Under the pieces are notes generated by a model that saw only the letters and a list, made by a program, of their open reading frames with translations, was not told the DNA's origin and ran no database searches. A stretch of 64,000 nucleotides of DNA from Crocinitomicaceae bacterium (lineage in GTDB: Bacteria > Bacteroidota > Bacteroidia > Flavobacteriales_D > Crocinitomicaceae): contig JANQWC010000012.1 in assembly GCA_030730025.1 (NCBI GenBank), forward strand, positions 80,235 to 144,234, given 5' to 3'. The position numbers were made by a program, and so were the translations under genes. Of the stretch, positions 42,312 through 50,464 are shown piece by piece (position 1 is the stretch's first letter; every line of letters starts with the position of its first letter).

Positions 42312-43499
42312 ATGTCTTATCCCCTACTGACCATCGCCAAAGGCAAAGAGCACTCTATTCAACGCAAACACCCTTGGGTCTTCTCAGGGGCTTTGGCTAG
42401 CGATACCTCCGAATTGCAAGATGGCGACCTCGTCTGCCTCACCACCAAAAAACAACAGATTCTTGGTATCGGCCATTTCCAGCACGCCACTATTTCTGTT
42501 CGCATCCTTAGCTTTGACTACGAAACCATAGACGAGGCTTTTTACGAGCGGCGCCTTTCCAATGCCTACCAATTGCGCTTGCGCATCGATTTGCTCAACG
42601 CCAGCAACAACATTTTTCGCATTTGTCATGGTGAAGGCGACCTACTGCCGGGCCTGATCATCGATTACTACAATGGCGTAGCCGTTATTCAATGTCATTC
42701 TTTTGGTATGTACCGACAAGTTGACCTCATCTCGCAGGCCCTGCAAAAAGTAATTGGCCCAGAACTCAAGGCTATCTATCACAAATCCAGCGACACCCTT
42801 CCCAAAAGAGAGGTAGCTGCAGATGGAGCACCAGATGGCTATTTATTTGGAGAAGCAGCGACGCCGCATTTAGCGCAAGAAAATGGTGTTCAGTATCAAA
42901 TTGACTGGATCAATGGACAAAAAACAGGCTTTTTCATCGATCAACGCGAAAACCGAGCACTACTCGGCAAATATGCGCAGGGCAAAAAAGTCCTCAATAC
43001 CTTTTGTTATTCGGGAGGCTTTAGTTTGCAAGCGCTGCAACATGGCGCAACACTCGTGCATTCCTTGGATAGCTCTAAAAAAGCAATTGTCTTGACCGAC
43101 GCCAATGTGGCACTCAATCAGTTTGAAGAAAGACATGGCTCGATATGTGAAGACGCCATGGACTACATGAAAAACCTGCCCGAAGACTACGACATCATTG
43201 TCTTGGATCCGCCGGCATTTGCCAAGCACCGAGACAAACGCCATCAGGCTATTCAAGGCTACAAGCGCCTCAACGCGCACGCCATTCGCCAGATCAAACC
43301 CGGAGGGCTCATCTTTACGTTTTCTTGCTCGCAAGTGGTAGACACCCTCCTTTTTACAAATACCGTCATTGCCGCAGCCATTGAAGCGGGGCGTTCTTGT
43401 CGTATTTTGGAGCAACTCCACCAACCTGCAGACCACCCCATTCAAGCTTTTCATCCAGAGGGTGCCTATCTCAAAGGGCTCGTCATCCAAATCGATTAA
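42312..43499 (+). CDS. Class I SAM-dependent rRNA methyltransferase, RlmI/RlmK-like, with PUA domain
   Basis: KGKEHSIQRKHPWVFSGALA, FFIDQRENRALLGKYAQGKKVLNTFCYSGGFSLQAL, DIIVLDPPAFAKHRDKRHQAIQGYKRLN. Confidence 0.92.
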   Translation: MSYPLLTIAKGKEHSIQRKHPWVFSGALASDTSELQDGDLVCLTTKKQQILGIGHFQHATISVRILSFDYETIDEAFYERRLSNAYQLRLRIDLLNASNNIFRICHGEGDLLPGLIIDYYNGVAVIQCHSFGMYRQVDLISQALQKVIGPELKAIYHKSSDTLPKREVAADGAPDGYLFGEAATPHLAQENGVQYQIDWINGQKTGFFIDQRENRALLGKYAQGKKVLNTFCYSGGFSLQALQHGATLVHSLDSSKKAIVLTDANVALNQFEERHGSICEDAMDYMKNLPEDYDIIVLDPPAFAKHRDKRHQAIQGYKRLNAHAIRQIKPGGLIFTFSCSQVVDTLLFTNTVIAAAIEAGRSCRILEQLHQPADHPIQAFHPEGAYLKGLVIQID

Positions 43500-44828
43500 A
43501 TGCTCGCACTCAATTACAAGACAATTTTAGGCGTGGCCCTACCCATGATGGTGACGGGCTTCATTCAATCAATTGTCTTGCTCACCGATGCCTCTTTAAT
43601 TGCAAGGTATTCAACAGAAGCCTTTGATGCGGTTGGCAACGCGGGCTTGCTCTACGTGACTTTATTTATGTGTTTGGCAGGGATGGCTGATGGCGCACAA
43701 ATCATTATTGCCAGAAGAATCGGACAGCAAAAACCAGAGCTGATTGGCCAGGTTTTTGGTAGCACTGTTTGGGTCTTGTGCACCTTGGCACTGGCTTTAT
43801 TTGGTCTGCTCTATTTTGTGATGCCAAATATGGTAGAGGCCTACTCTGAACAAGCAGAAATTGCCCGACTTCAGGGCATTTATATCGAACAGCGGAGTTT
43901 TTCGTTATTCTTTGCCATGATTACCCTTTCTATTCAAGCATTTTTCTTGGCAGAAGGAAAATCTTGGGTGGTATTGGTGACTTCAGTGCTCACCGCGAGT
44001 TCGAATGCGTTGTTGGCCTACGCACTTATTTTTGGTGAATTCGGACTGCCCGAAATGGGTATCAGAGGTGCGGCATTGGCTTCAACAATTGCCGATGGCC
44101 TCGGCATGGTGAGCATGCTCTGCTTTTTGTTCTTTTCCAAGGAGCAAAAAAAATACCAACTACTCGCCTATTTCAAGGTGGATTTTAGCTCCATAAAGGA
44201 GCTACTCAAAGTCGGAAGCCCGCTGATGTTACAAGGTTTTTCTGCCCTCGCCACCTGGACACTCTTCTTTACATGGCTCGAACAAAAAGGCACTTTTGAC
44301 CTCACGGTTTCTCAGAATATCCGCTCCATTTACTTTTTGGCTTTTGTACCCATTTGGGGCTTTGCCGGCACTACCAAAACATATATTTCACAGTATTTGG
44401 GCGCCAAAAAAATGGCCCAAATTCCGCAAATTCAAAGAAAAATTCAGTTGCTAACTGTTTGTTTTATGCTGCTCACCTTTCACGGGGCGCTGCTGTACCC
44501 CGAAGCGATGATCAGAATGGTGAACCCCGCAGAGGCGTATGTAGCCAAAAGTGCTGAAATCCTGAAACTGATTGCGGTATCCATTCTGCTCTTTGGCTTT
44601 ATTTCGGTTTATTTTCAGACCATTCACGGCAGTGGCAATACACTGCACTCCATGCTCATTGAGTTTTTTACGGTAGGTGTTTACAGCATCTTTTGTTACC
44701 TTTTCATCAAGGTTTGGGCACTTGACGTCTATTGGATTTGGACGGTAGAATACATTTATTTCGGAATATTAGGGATTGTTTCTATTGCGTATCTCAAAAA
44801 ATATAACTGGCAAAACAAACAAGTATGA
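43500..44828 (+). CDS. MATE family efflux transporter
   Basis: Twelve-TM-type protein; ALPMMVTGFIQSIVLLTDASLIARYSTEAFDAVGNAGLLY, MGIRGAALASTIADGLGM. Confidence 0.88.
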   Translation: MLALNYKTILGVALPMMVTGFIQSIVLLTDASLIARYSTEAFDAVGNAGLLYVTLFMCLAGMADGAQIIIARRIGQQKPELIGQVFGSTVWVLCTLALALFGLLYFVMPNMVEAYSEQAEIARLQGIYIEQRSFSLFFAMITLSIQAFFLAEGKSWVVLVTSVLTASSNALLAYALIFGEFGLPEMGIRGAALASTIADGLGMVSMLCFLFFSKEQKKYQLLAYFKVDFSSIKELLKVGSPLMLQGFSALATWTLFFTWLEQKGTFDLTVSQNIRSIYFLAFVPIWGFAGTTKTYISQYLGAKKMAQIPQIQRKIQLLTVCFMLLTFHGALLYPEAMIRMVNPAEAYVAKSAEILKLIAVSILLFGFISVYFQTIHGSGNTLHSMLIEFFTVGVYSIFCYLFIKVWALDVYWIWTVEYIYFGILGIVSIAYLKKYNWQNKQV

Positions 44829-45778
44829 GTACAGCACTACGCATCGTTTTCATGGGTACACCTGCCTTTGCAGTGCGCATTTTAGACGAGCTCCATCAAA
44901 GTCAGCATAATGTTATTGGCGTGGTCACGGTTGCCGACAAACCAGCGGGCAGGGGTCAACTCATGCACCAAAGCGCGGTCAAGACCTATGCGCTCGCACA
45001 CCAATTGCCTTTATTGCAACCCGATAAACTCCGCAACGACGACTTCCTCGAGGCGCTTTCGCAATGGCAAGCCGATGTATTTGTAGTGGTGGCCTTTAGA
45101 ATGCTCCCAGATGTGGTTTGGAAGCTCCCAAGACTTGGCACGTTTAATTTGCATGCATCTTTGTTGCCGGCCTACCGCGGCGCAGCACCCATCAATTGGG
45201 CGCTCATCAACGGCGATAGCGAAAGTGGTGTGACCACGTTTATGATCAATGAAGAAATTGATGCCGGAAGTATTCTCAAGCAAGCTAAAGTTGAACTCAC
45301 ACCAAACATGACGGCAGGCGTTTTACACAACCAACTTCAAGAACTTGGTGCTGCACTCACCCTACAGACTTGTAATGACTTGGCTTCGGGTCACATTGAG
45401 CCAAAAGCACAAACGCCCATTTCGGGTAAGCGCGCATTGGCCCCCAAACTTTTCAAGGAAAATACAAAAATAGACTGGGCACTACCCGCCCAAGAAATAC
45501 ACAATCTTGTCAGAGGCCTCGATCCGTATCCAGCGGCATGGTGTCAGCTTTGGTCCGAACAAAAAGAGACATGGGTACAATTCAAAATTTTCAATACATC
45601 TGTATCCGATGCGCCATGTACTCGCCCAGATGGGCCACAAGCGTACAAAGAAGGCATCCTCTTCCCATGCGGCGAGCACACCACTTTGTTGATCAAAGAA
45701 ATTCAGATGGAAGGCAAAAAGCGCATGGACGCCAAAGCCTTTATGGCAGGCAATGACCTACAGCTCTTCCGTTATTGA
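44825..45778 (+). CDS. fmt: Methionyl-tRNA formyltransferase
   Basis: IVFMGTPAFAVRILDEL, FNLHASLLPAYRGAAPINWALINGD, LVRGLDPYPAAWC. Confidence 0.96.
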   Translation: MSTALRIVFMGTPAFAVRILDELHQSQHNVIGVVTVADKPAGRGQLMHQSAVKTYALAHQLPLLQPDKLRNDDFLEALSQWQADVFVVVAFRMLPDVVWKLPRLGTFNLHASLLPAYRGAAPINWALINGDSESGVTTFMINEEIDAGSILKQAKVELTPNMTAGVLHNQLQELGAALTLQTCNDLASGHIEPKAQTPISGKRALAPKLFKENTKIDWALPAQEIHNLVRGLDPYPAAWCQLWSEQKETWVQFKIFNTSVSDAPCTRPDGPQAYKEGILFPCGEHTTLLIKEIQMEGKKRMDAKAFMAGNDLQLFRY

Positions 45779-46947
45779 GGAATATTCAAAGAGATGCCAA
45801 AACGCATTGGGTAAACACCTGCAGTAGTTCCTTCTTTGAACATGCTGAGGATGGCATAATTAGCGAAAAATCCAAAATATCCGTAACCTGCGCGCACTGT
45901 AGCATCTAACATCCAGGTGTTGAGGTTGAATTTAGATTTGGTGATGTTTTCAAAATCATTGCCATTGGCATAGGTGCCCGTAAAGCGTTGGTGACTGTAC
46001 AAACGGACGCCGCCAATAACGCCAGCATTGAAATAAAAAGACTTTTTAAAGGCCTTATTGGCCGTGAAATCTAAAAGAACTGGAACCGTCATGTAGGCGC
46101 TATAAAGCGAATTACGTTTGTATTCCTGATTGATGTTGCTTACGGCAAAAACAGTATCTGCAGTGTGTTCGATGACATAAGAAGACGTGATTTCGGTGGT
46201 GCCAAAGTTAAAGCCATAGCCGGTTGTGATACCGAAAACATCGCCAATTAAGTTGAACTTATGTTGAAATGCATTGAAGTTTAACAAGATACTTTTGGCC
46301 GAATTGTTTTCCCAATATGGTGTAGTAGAGAAGGTGGTAGTTGGGTCGAGAAAACCTATCGTATTGAGCTGAAAACCCAATTCAAAACCGGCCCAATGTG
46401 CTTTTGTGCTGTTTTCAAATTCGTCTTCAAAATCGAAGTCATCATCTATCTCTAAGTCGAGGTCAAAAATAATTTGCAGGCGATAAGACGCTACTATTGG
46501 CGTTCCGTTTTCATCTAGTGCAGGTATCCAGAGCGGCATACTGCGGACAATCTCAAGAGCAGCGCTATCGAGTGCCGCGTTGTAACCCATTTCGATGAGC
46601 GGGTTGCTTAGCTGGCCATCGGTACCAATCTCAAACGCAACATAAACAGATTCTCCCCAAGGAAAGGTCTCGTTGGTGTCGGCAAAAATGAAGCTTTCTA
46701 CGGCGTCTTTCAGATACATATCTAGTGCTTCTTGCCCACCCGGAAACTGTGGTGTGCTGCGGTCCTCTGCTTCAACTGTAATGTCCATCACTTGAGTGAT
46801 TTGGATGGGCGGCTCGGCTATCTCGACTACTTTTAAATTACTTTGACTACTTGTATCTATTTTTTCTACGAGTTGTGGCTTTTCTAGAACTTGGGCATTG
46901 GCCAAAAAACACAACAAAACAGCAATAGAGGCGAATATCTTTTTCAT
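45772..46947 (-). CDS. Secreted TonB C-terminal domain protein fused to an outer-membrane beta-barrel
   Basis: Signal peptide MKKIFASIAVLLCFLANAQ; TonB_C-like PQFPGGQEALDMYLKDAV...VYVAFEIGTDGQLSNPLIEMGYNAALDSAALEIVRSMPLWIPALDENGTPIVASYRLQIIF; then alternating-hydrophobicity barrel ending MRFGISLNIPQ. Confidence 0.78.
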   Translation of the reverse strand: MKKIFASIAVLLCFLANAQVLEKPQLVEKIDTSSQSNLKVVEIAEPPIQITQVMDITVEAEDRSTPQFPGGQEALDMYLKDAVESFIFADTNETFPWGESVYVAFEIGTDGQLSNPLIEMGYNAALDSAALEIVRSMPLWIPALDENGTPIVASYRLQIIFDLDLEIDDDFDFEDEFENSTKAHWAGFELGFQLNTIGFLDPTTTFSTTPYWENNSAKSILLNFNAFQHKFNLIGDVFGITTGYGFNFGTTEITSSYVIEHTADTVFAVSNINQEYKRNSLYSAYMTVPVLLDFTANKAFKKSFYFNAGVIGGVRLYSHQRFTGTYANGNDFENITKSKFNLNTWMLDATVRAGYGYFGFFANYAILSMFKEGTTAGVYPMRFGISLNIPQ

Positions 46948-46974
46948 GTGGAGAATTTCTCCAAAGATAGAGAA

Positions 46975-49227
46975 TTAAAACTGGATGTTCATTTTCACTA
47001 AAAAATGTCTGCCAGCTTGCGGATAGTAAAAGTTTTCAGTGGTGGTTTGGCCGCCGTATTGGTAGCTGAACGTATAGCCATTGTTGGCATACAGCGCATT
47101 AAACAAGTTATTGACCAACAAACCAATTTCCATTTCTTTGGCAAAGTTCTGCTTGACTTTATAATTGCAAATGAAATTGGTAAAGGTGAATGGATCGAGG
47201 CTTCTGGCTACATTAGAGGTGTTGTCTAGGTATTGACGCGAGACATATTTACTTTGTAGGGCCAATGAAAGCGCGGCTGTAGGCTGATACTGCAAACCTA
47301 AAGTATGAATGAAATTGGGTGAAAATGCCAAATCAGTGGTGCCGTGTTCAATTTGCGCCTGGGTATAATACGGCGCTTCGTCTAGGTAGACATCGACATA
47401 TTCGACGAAATTCAAGATCTTGTTCTGGCTGAGTGTTGTTGCGCCTTGCAGACGCCATTTTTCACTCATTTGGTAAGCAAATTCAAGCTCCAAGCCCGCT
47501 CGGTAGCTTTGGTCTACGTTGGTGCGGGTATAGCCACCTACGTCATTGATTTGGCCCGTTAAAACCAACTGATCTTGGTAGTACATTAAGAACAAATTGG
47601 CTTGCGCCGTCCAGCGCTTGTAGGCGGTTCGATAGGCGAGTTCTGCATCGTACATGCGCTCTGGCAAGGGTCTATTTTCAGGGGTGCTTTCTCTGAAATC
47701 GCGGCGAACGGGTTCTCGGTTGGCAAGCCCAACAGAACCAAATATTTTGTGCGTCCCCATCGTTTTGACAAACGCCATCTTTGGATTGAAAAAATGGTAT
47801 TGCACATTTTGCGTGACGTCAGACAACACACCACTGACTTGGTCAACACCCAAAAATGAATAGGCAATGGCGCGGTATTGCAAGTCGAGTTGGAGGTCCC
47901 AGCCCTTTCTTGTATAGTTTGACTTCAGATACGTACTCAACTCCGATTTATTGGCGGAGTTATCATAATAGCGCTCGTAAATTTGACTATTGGATGCAAA
48001 TTCGGCCCAAATGATCTCGCCAAAATGCTCACCAGTATAGCGGTTTGCAGCGCCACCCAAGGTAAACTTCCAGAATTCGGAATATTGATGATTGAACCCA
48101 TAAATCAGACCGACAAAGTGGTTGTCTAGCCAACGACGGCGGATCAGATCAGTACTCATAATAGAATCTGTACCGACTACAACTGGTGCAAGACCGTAGA
48201 CTGAGAGGTCATCTTGAGTTCTGTATTCTTCGTAGTAGCCTCTTCCATAGGTGTAATGTGCTGCAACATTCAAATTGGTTTTAGCAGAAAAGCGATGGAT
48301 AAAATGCAATTGATAGTTGTCTTGATTGTAGTTGTCTACTTGGTTGGCGTAGGTATAGTAATTGTATGTTCTACCAGCATTCAATAGATTTGCTGTTTCC
48401 ATCTCGCTGAGGCCATTGCGCGCCGCGTAGTCGAGCATGCCTTGTTCATCTGCACGGTAACGGCTTTCGGGCGTGCCATACCAGGCCTGATACGTGCGCT
48501 CAGCGCCATTCAAGACCACCGCTTTCCAGATAGATTTTTTTGTCAAATACGTGGCGGTGAGCGCGAGCGAGCGCAAATCGGCACGCGAGCGGTCTAGGTA
48601 GCCATCTGAACGGATTTCTGAGAGGCGCGCGTCTAAAGAAAAGCGGTTGTTGAGCAAGCCTGTAGAAGCCTGCACCGTACCTCTGAGGGTGCCAAAAGAA
48701 CCTCCGGATAAATCGATGCGGGCCGCTGGCAGCGCGCGCAAATCATTGGTTTTGATATTGACACTGGCACCAAAAGCAGCCGCGCCATTGGTAGAAGAAC
48801 CTACGCCGCGCTGGACCTGCATGTTTTCGATGGAGCCTGCGAGGTCGGGCATATTGACCCAATAGACATCGTGAGATTCTGGGTCATTGACCGGCACACC
48901 GTTGATCGTTACATTGATGCGGCTGGCATCCACGCCCCGGATCCGAAGGCCACTGTAACCGATTCCGGCGCCGGCATCGCTGGTGGTCACGACCGATGGC
49001 GTAAACTCCAAGAGCGTGGGCATATCTTGACCAAAATTCTTGGTGTTGAGCGCCGATTTAAAAACGGTTGTGTTGTTGGGCGCATCTTTGGCGCGCAAAC
49101 CGTTGACCACAACACCCTCGACATCTTGAATGCGGCGGATGGTATCGCCAGCAACTTTAGCTGGGTTCTGCTGCGCCAAAACGACATGGCTTAGCCCAAA
49201 TATAAAAGGTAAAAATCTTGTTTTCAT
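46975..49227 (-). CDS. TonB-dependent outer-membrane receptor, probable thiamine/TPP uptake
   Basis: Signal peptide, IQDVEGVVVNGLRAKDAPNNTTVFK, plug motifs SGLRIRGVDASRINVTINGVPVNDPESHDVYWVNMPDLAGSIENMQVQRGVGSSTNGAAAFGASVNIKT, C-terminal beta-strand; specificity inferred from the upstream TPP riboswitch. Confidence 0.9.
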   Translation of the reverse strand: MKTRFLPFIFGLSHVVLAQQNPAKVAGDTIRRIQDVEGVVVNGLRAKDAPNNTTVFKSALNTKNFGQDMPTLLEFTPSVVTTSDAGAGIGYSGLRIRGVDASRINVTINGVPVNDPESHDVYWVNMPDLAGSIENMQVQRGVGSSTNGAAAFGASVNIKTNDLRALPAARIDLSGGSFGTLRGTVQASTGLLNNRFSLDARLSEIRSDGYLDRSRADLRSLALTATYLTKKSIWKAVVLNGAERTYQAWYGTPESRYRADEQGMLDYAARNGLSEMETANLLNAGRTYNYYTYANQVDNYNQDNYQLHFIHRFSAKTNLNVAAHYTYGRGYYEEYRTQDDLSVYGLAPVVVGTDSIMSTDLIRRRWLDNHFVGLIYGFNHQYSEFWKFTLGGAANRYTGEHFGEIIWAEFASNSQIYERYYDNSANKSELSTYLKSNYTRKGWDLQLDLQYRAIAYSFLGVDQVSGVLSDVTQNVQYHFFNPKMAFVKTMGTHKIFGSVGLANREPVRRDFRESTPENRPLPERMYDAELAYRTAYKRWTAQANLFLMYYQDQLVLTGQINDVGGYTRTNVDQSYRAGLELEFAYQMSEKWRLQGATTLSQNKILNFVEYVDVYLDEAPYYTQAQIEHGTTDLAFSPNFIHTLGLQYQPTAALSLALQSKYVSRQYLDNTSNVARSLDPFTFTNFICNYKVKQNFAKEMEIGLLVNNLFNALYANNGYTFSYQYGGQTTTENFYYPQAGRHFLVKMNIQF

Positions 49228-49265
49228 TTTCTAAAAAATTAAACAAGAATAAGGGGCTCTTCTTG
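49228..49265 (-). terminator. Putative riboswitch expression-platform hairpin with U-rich tract
   Basis: Minus-strand CAAGAA-GAGCCCCTTA-TTCTTG (49265-49244) then TTTAATTTTTTAG, immediately before the receptor ATG. Confidence 0.6.
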
Positions 49266-49289
49266 ACAGTGTTTGTAAGTTAAGCGCGT

Positions 49290-49368
49290 CATCTTCCCTT
49301 CGCTGGCATTATCCAAATCAGGTTCAATGGGTATGTTCTCAGCCTTCCGGCACCCCTTAGAGACGGTA
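49290..49368 (-). promoter_or_regulatory. TPP riboswitch (THI element)
   Basis: Minus-strand CTAAGGGGTGCCGGAAGGCTGAGAACATACCCATTGAACCTGATTTGGATAATGCCAGCGAAGGGAAGATG matches the conserved TPP-riboswitch core (GGGGUGCC, CUGAGA, ACCC, UGAACCUGAU, UGGAUAAUGCCAGCG, AGGGA). Confidence 0.97.
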
Positions 49369-49401
49369 CAAAAATACGTTTTTTTAAATGACCCCTTCCA
49401 A
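49369..49401 (-). promoter_or_regulatory. Bacteroidota-type promoter for the riboswitch transcript
   Basis: Minus-strand TTG (49401-49399), 22-nt spacer, TATTTTTG (49376-49369), just upstream of the riboswitch 5' end. Confidence 0.75.
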
Positions 49402-49445
49402 ATCAAAATTAAAATTCATTTCAACTTGGATAAAAAGAATTGATC

Positions 49446-50429
49446 CTATGCCGATAGGGCTGAGACCAACTTTGCAATCTGGACCGCGTTTGTAGCAGCG
49501 CCTTTGCGAAGGTTGTCGGCGACAATCCACAAATTGATGGTGTTGGCTTGGCTTTCGTCGCGGCGAATGCGCCCAACGAAGACGTCGTCTTTGCCTTGTG
49601 CCATGCGCGGCATCGGGTACTCAAATTGTGCAAGATTATCTTGAATGGTAAGACCGGGGGTTTGGGCGAGTAATTGTCTGACTTCTTGCAAATCGAAGTC
49701 GTTTTCAAAGGAAATATTCACGGCTTCTGAATGTCCGCCTACTACAGGCACGCGCACAGCTGTTGCCGTGACGTTGATGCGGGGGTCTAAGATTTTTTTG
49801 GTCTCGTTGGTGAGTTTCATCTCTTCTTTGGTGTAACCGTTGTCTAGAAAAGAGTCGCACTGCGGGATGCAATTTTTATCGATCGGATAGTTATAGGCCA
49901 TGTCGCCGGTGATGCCTGCACGCTCGTTTTCTAGCTGCTGCACAGCTTTGACGCCGGTTCCGGTGATCGATTGATAGGTAGAAACCACGACGCGCTTGAC
50001 GCCGTATTTTTGGTGCAATGGCGCCAATACCATGACGAGCTGAATAGTGCTGCAATTTGGATTGGCGATGATGAGGTCTTGTTTGGTGAGCAGTTGTCCG
50101 TTGATTTCCGGAACGATGAGCTTTTTTGTTGGATCCATGCGCCAAGCAGAACTGTTGTCAATCACAACGGTTCCTTTCTCGGCAAAACGAGGCGCCCACT
50201 CAAGTGAGGTCTCTCCACCGGCAGAAAAAATTGCGATATCTGGCGCGGCGTCTACCGCGGTTTGCAAGCCAATGACAGCATATTCCTTACCCTGAAACGT
50301 TAGTTGCTTACCAACGCTGTTTTCGGAGGCGACCAAAAGCAATTCAGTAAAAGGAAATTGTTGTTCTGCCAACACCTCTAACATCACTGAACCAACCATA
50401 CCGGTGGCTCCTACTACAGCTATTTTCAT
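49446..50429 (-). CDS. asd: Aspartate-semialdehyde dehydrogenase
   Basis: VVGATGMVGSVMLEVL, IANPNCSTIQLVMVLAPLH, VVVSTYQSITGTG, RVPVVGGHSEAVNI. Confidence 0.95.
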   Translation of the reverse strand: MKIAVVGATGMVGSVMLEVLAEQQFPFTELLLVASENSVGKQLTFQGKEYAVIGLQTAVDAAPDIAIFSAGGETSLEWAPRFAEKGTVVIDNSSAWRMDPTKKLIVPEINGQLLTKQDLIIANPNCSTIQLVMVLAPLHQKYGVKRVVVSTYQSITGTGVKAVQQLENERAGITGDMAYNYPIDKNCIPQCDSFLDNGYTKEEMKLTNETKKILDPRINVTATAVRVPVVGGHSEAVNISFENDFDLQEVRQLLAQTPGLTIQDNLAQFEYPMPRMAQGKDDVFVGRIRRDESQANTINLWIVADNLRKGAATNAVQIAKLVSALSA

Positions 50430-50464
50430 TGTTAAATTTTTTACAAAAATAATCTTTGTTTGAC

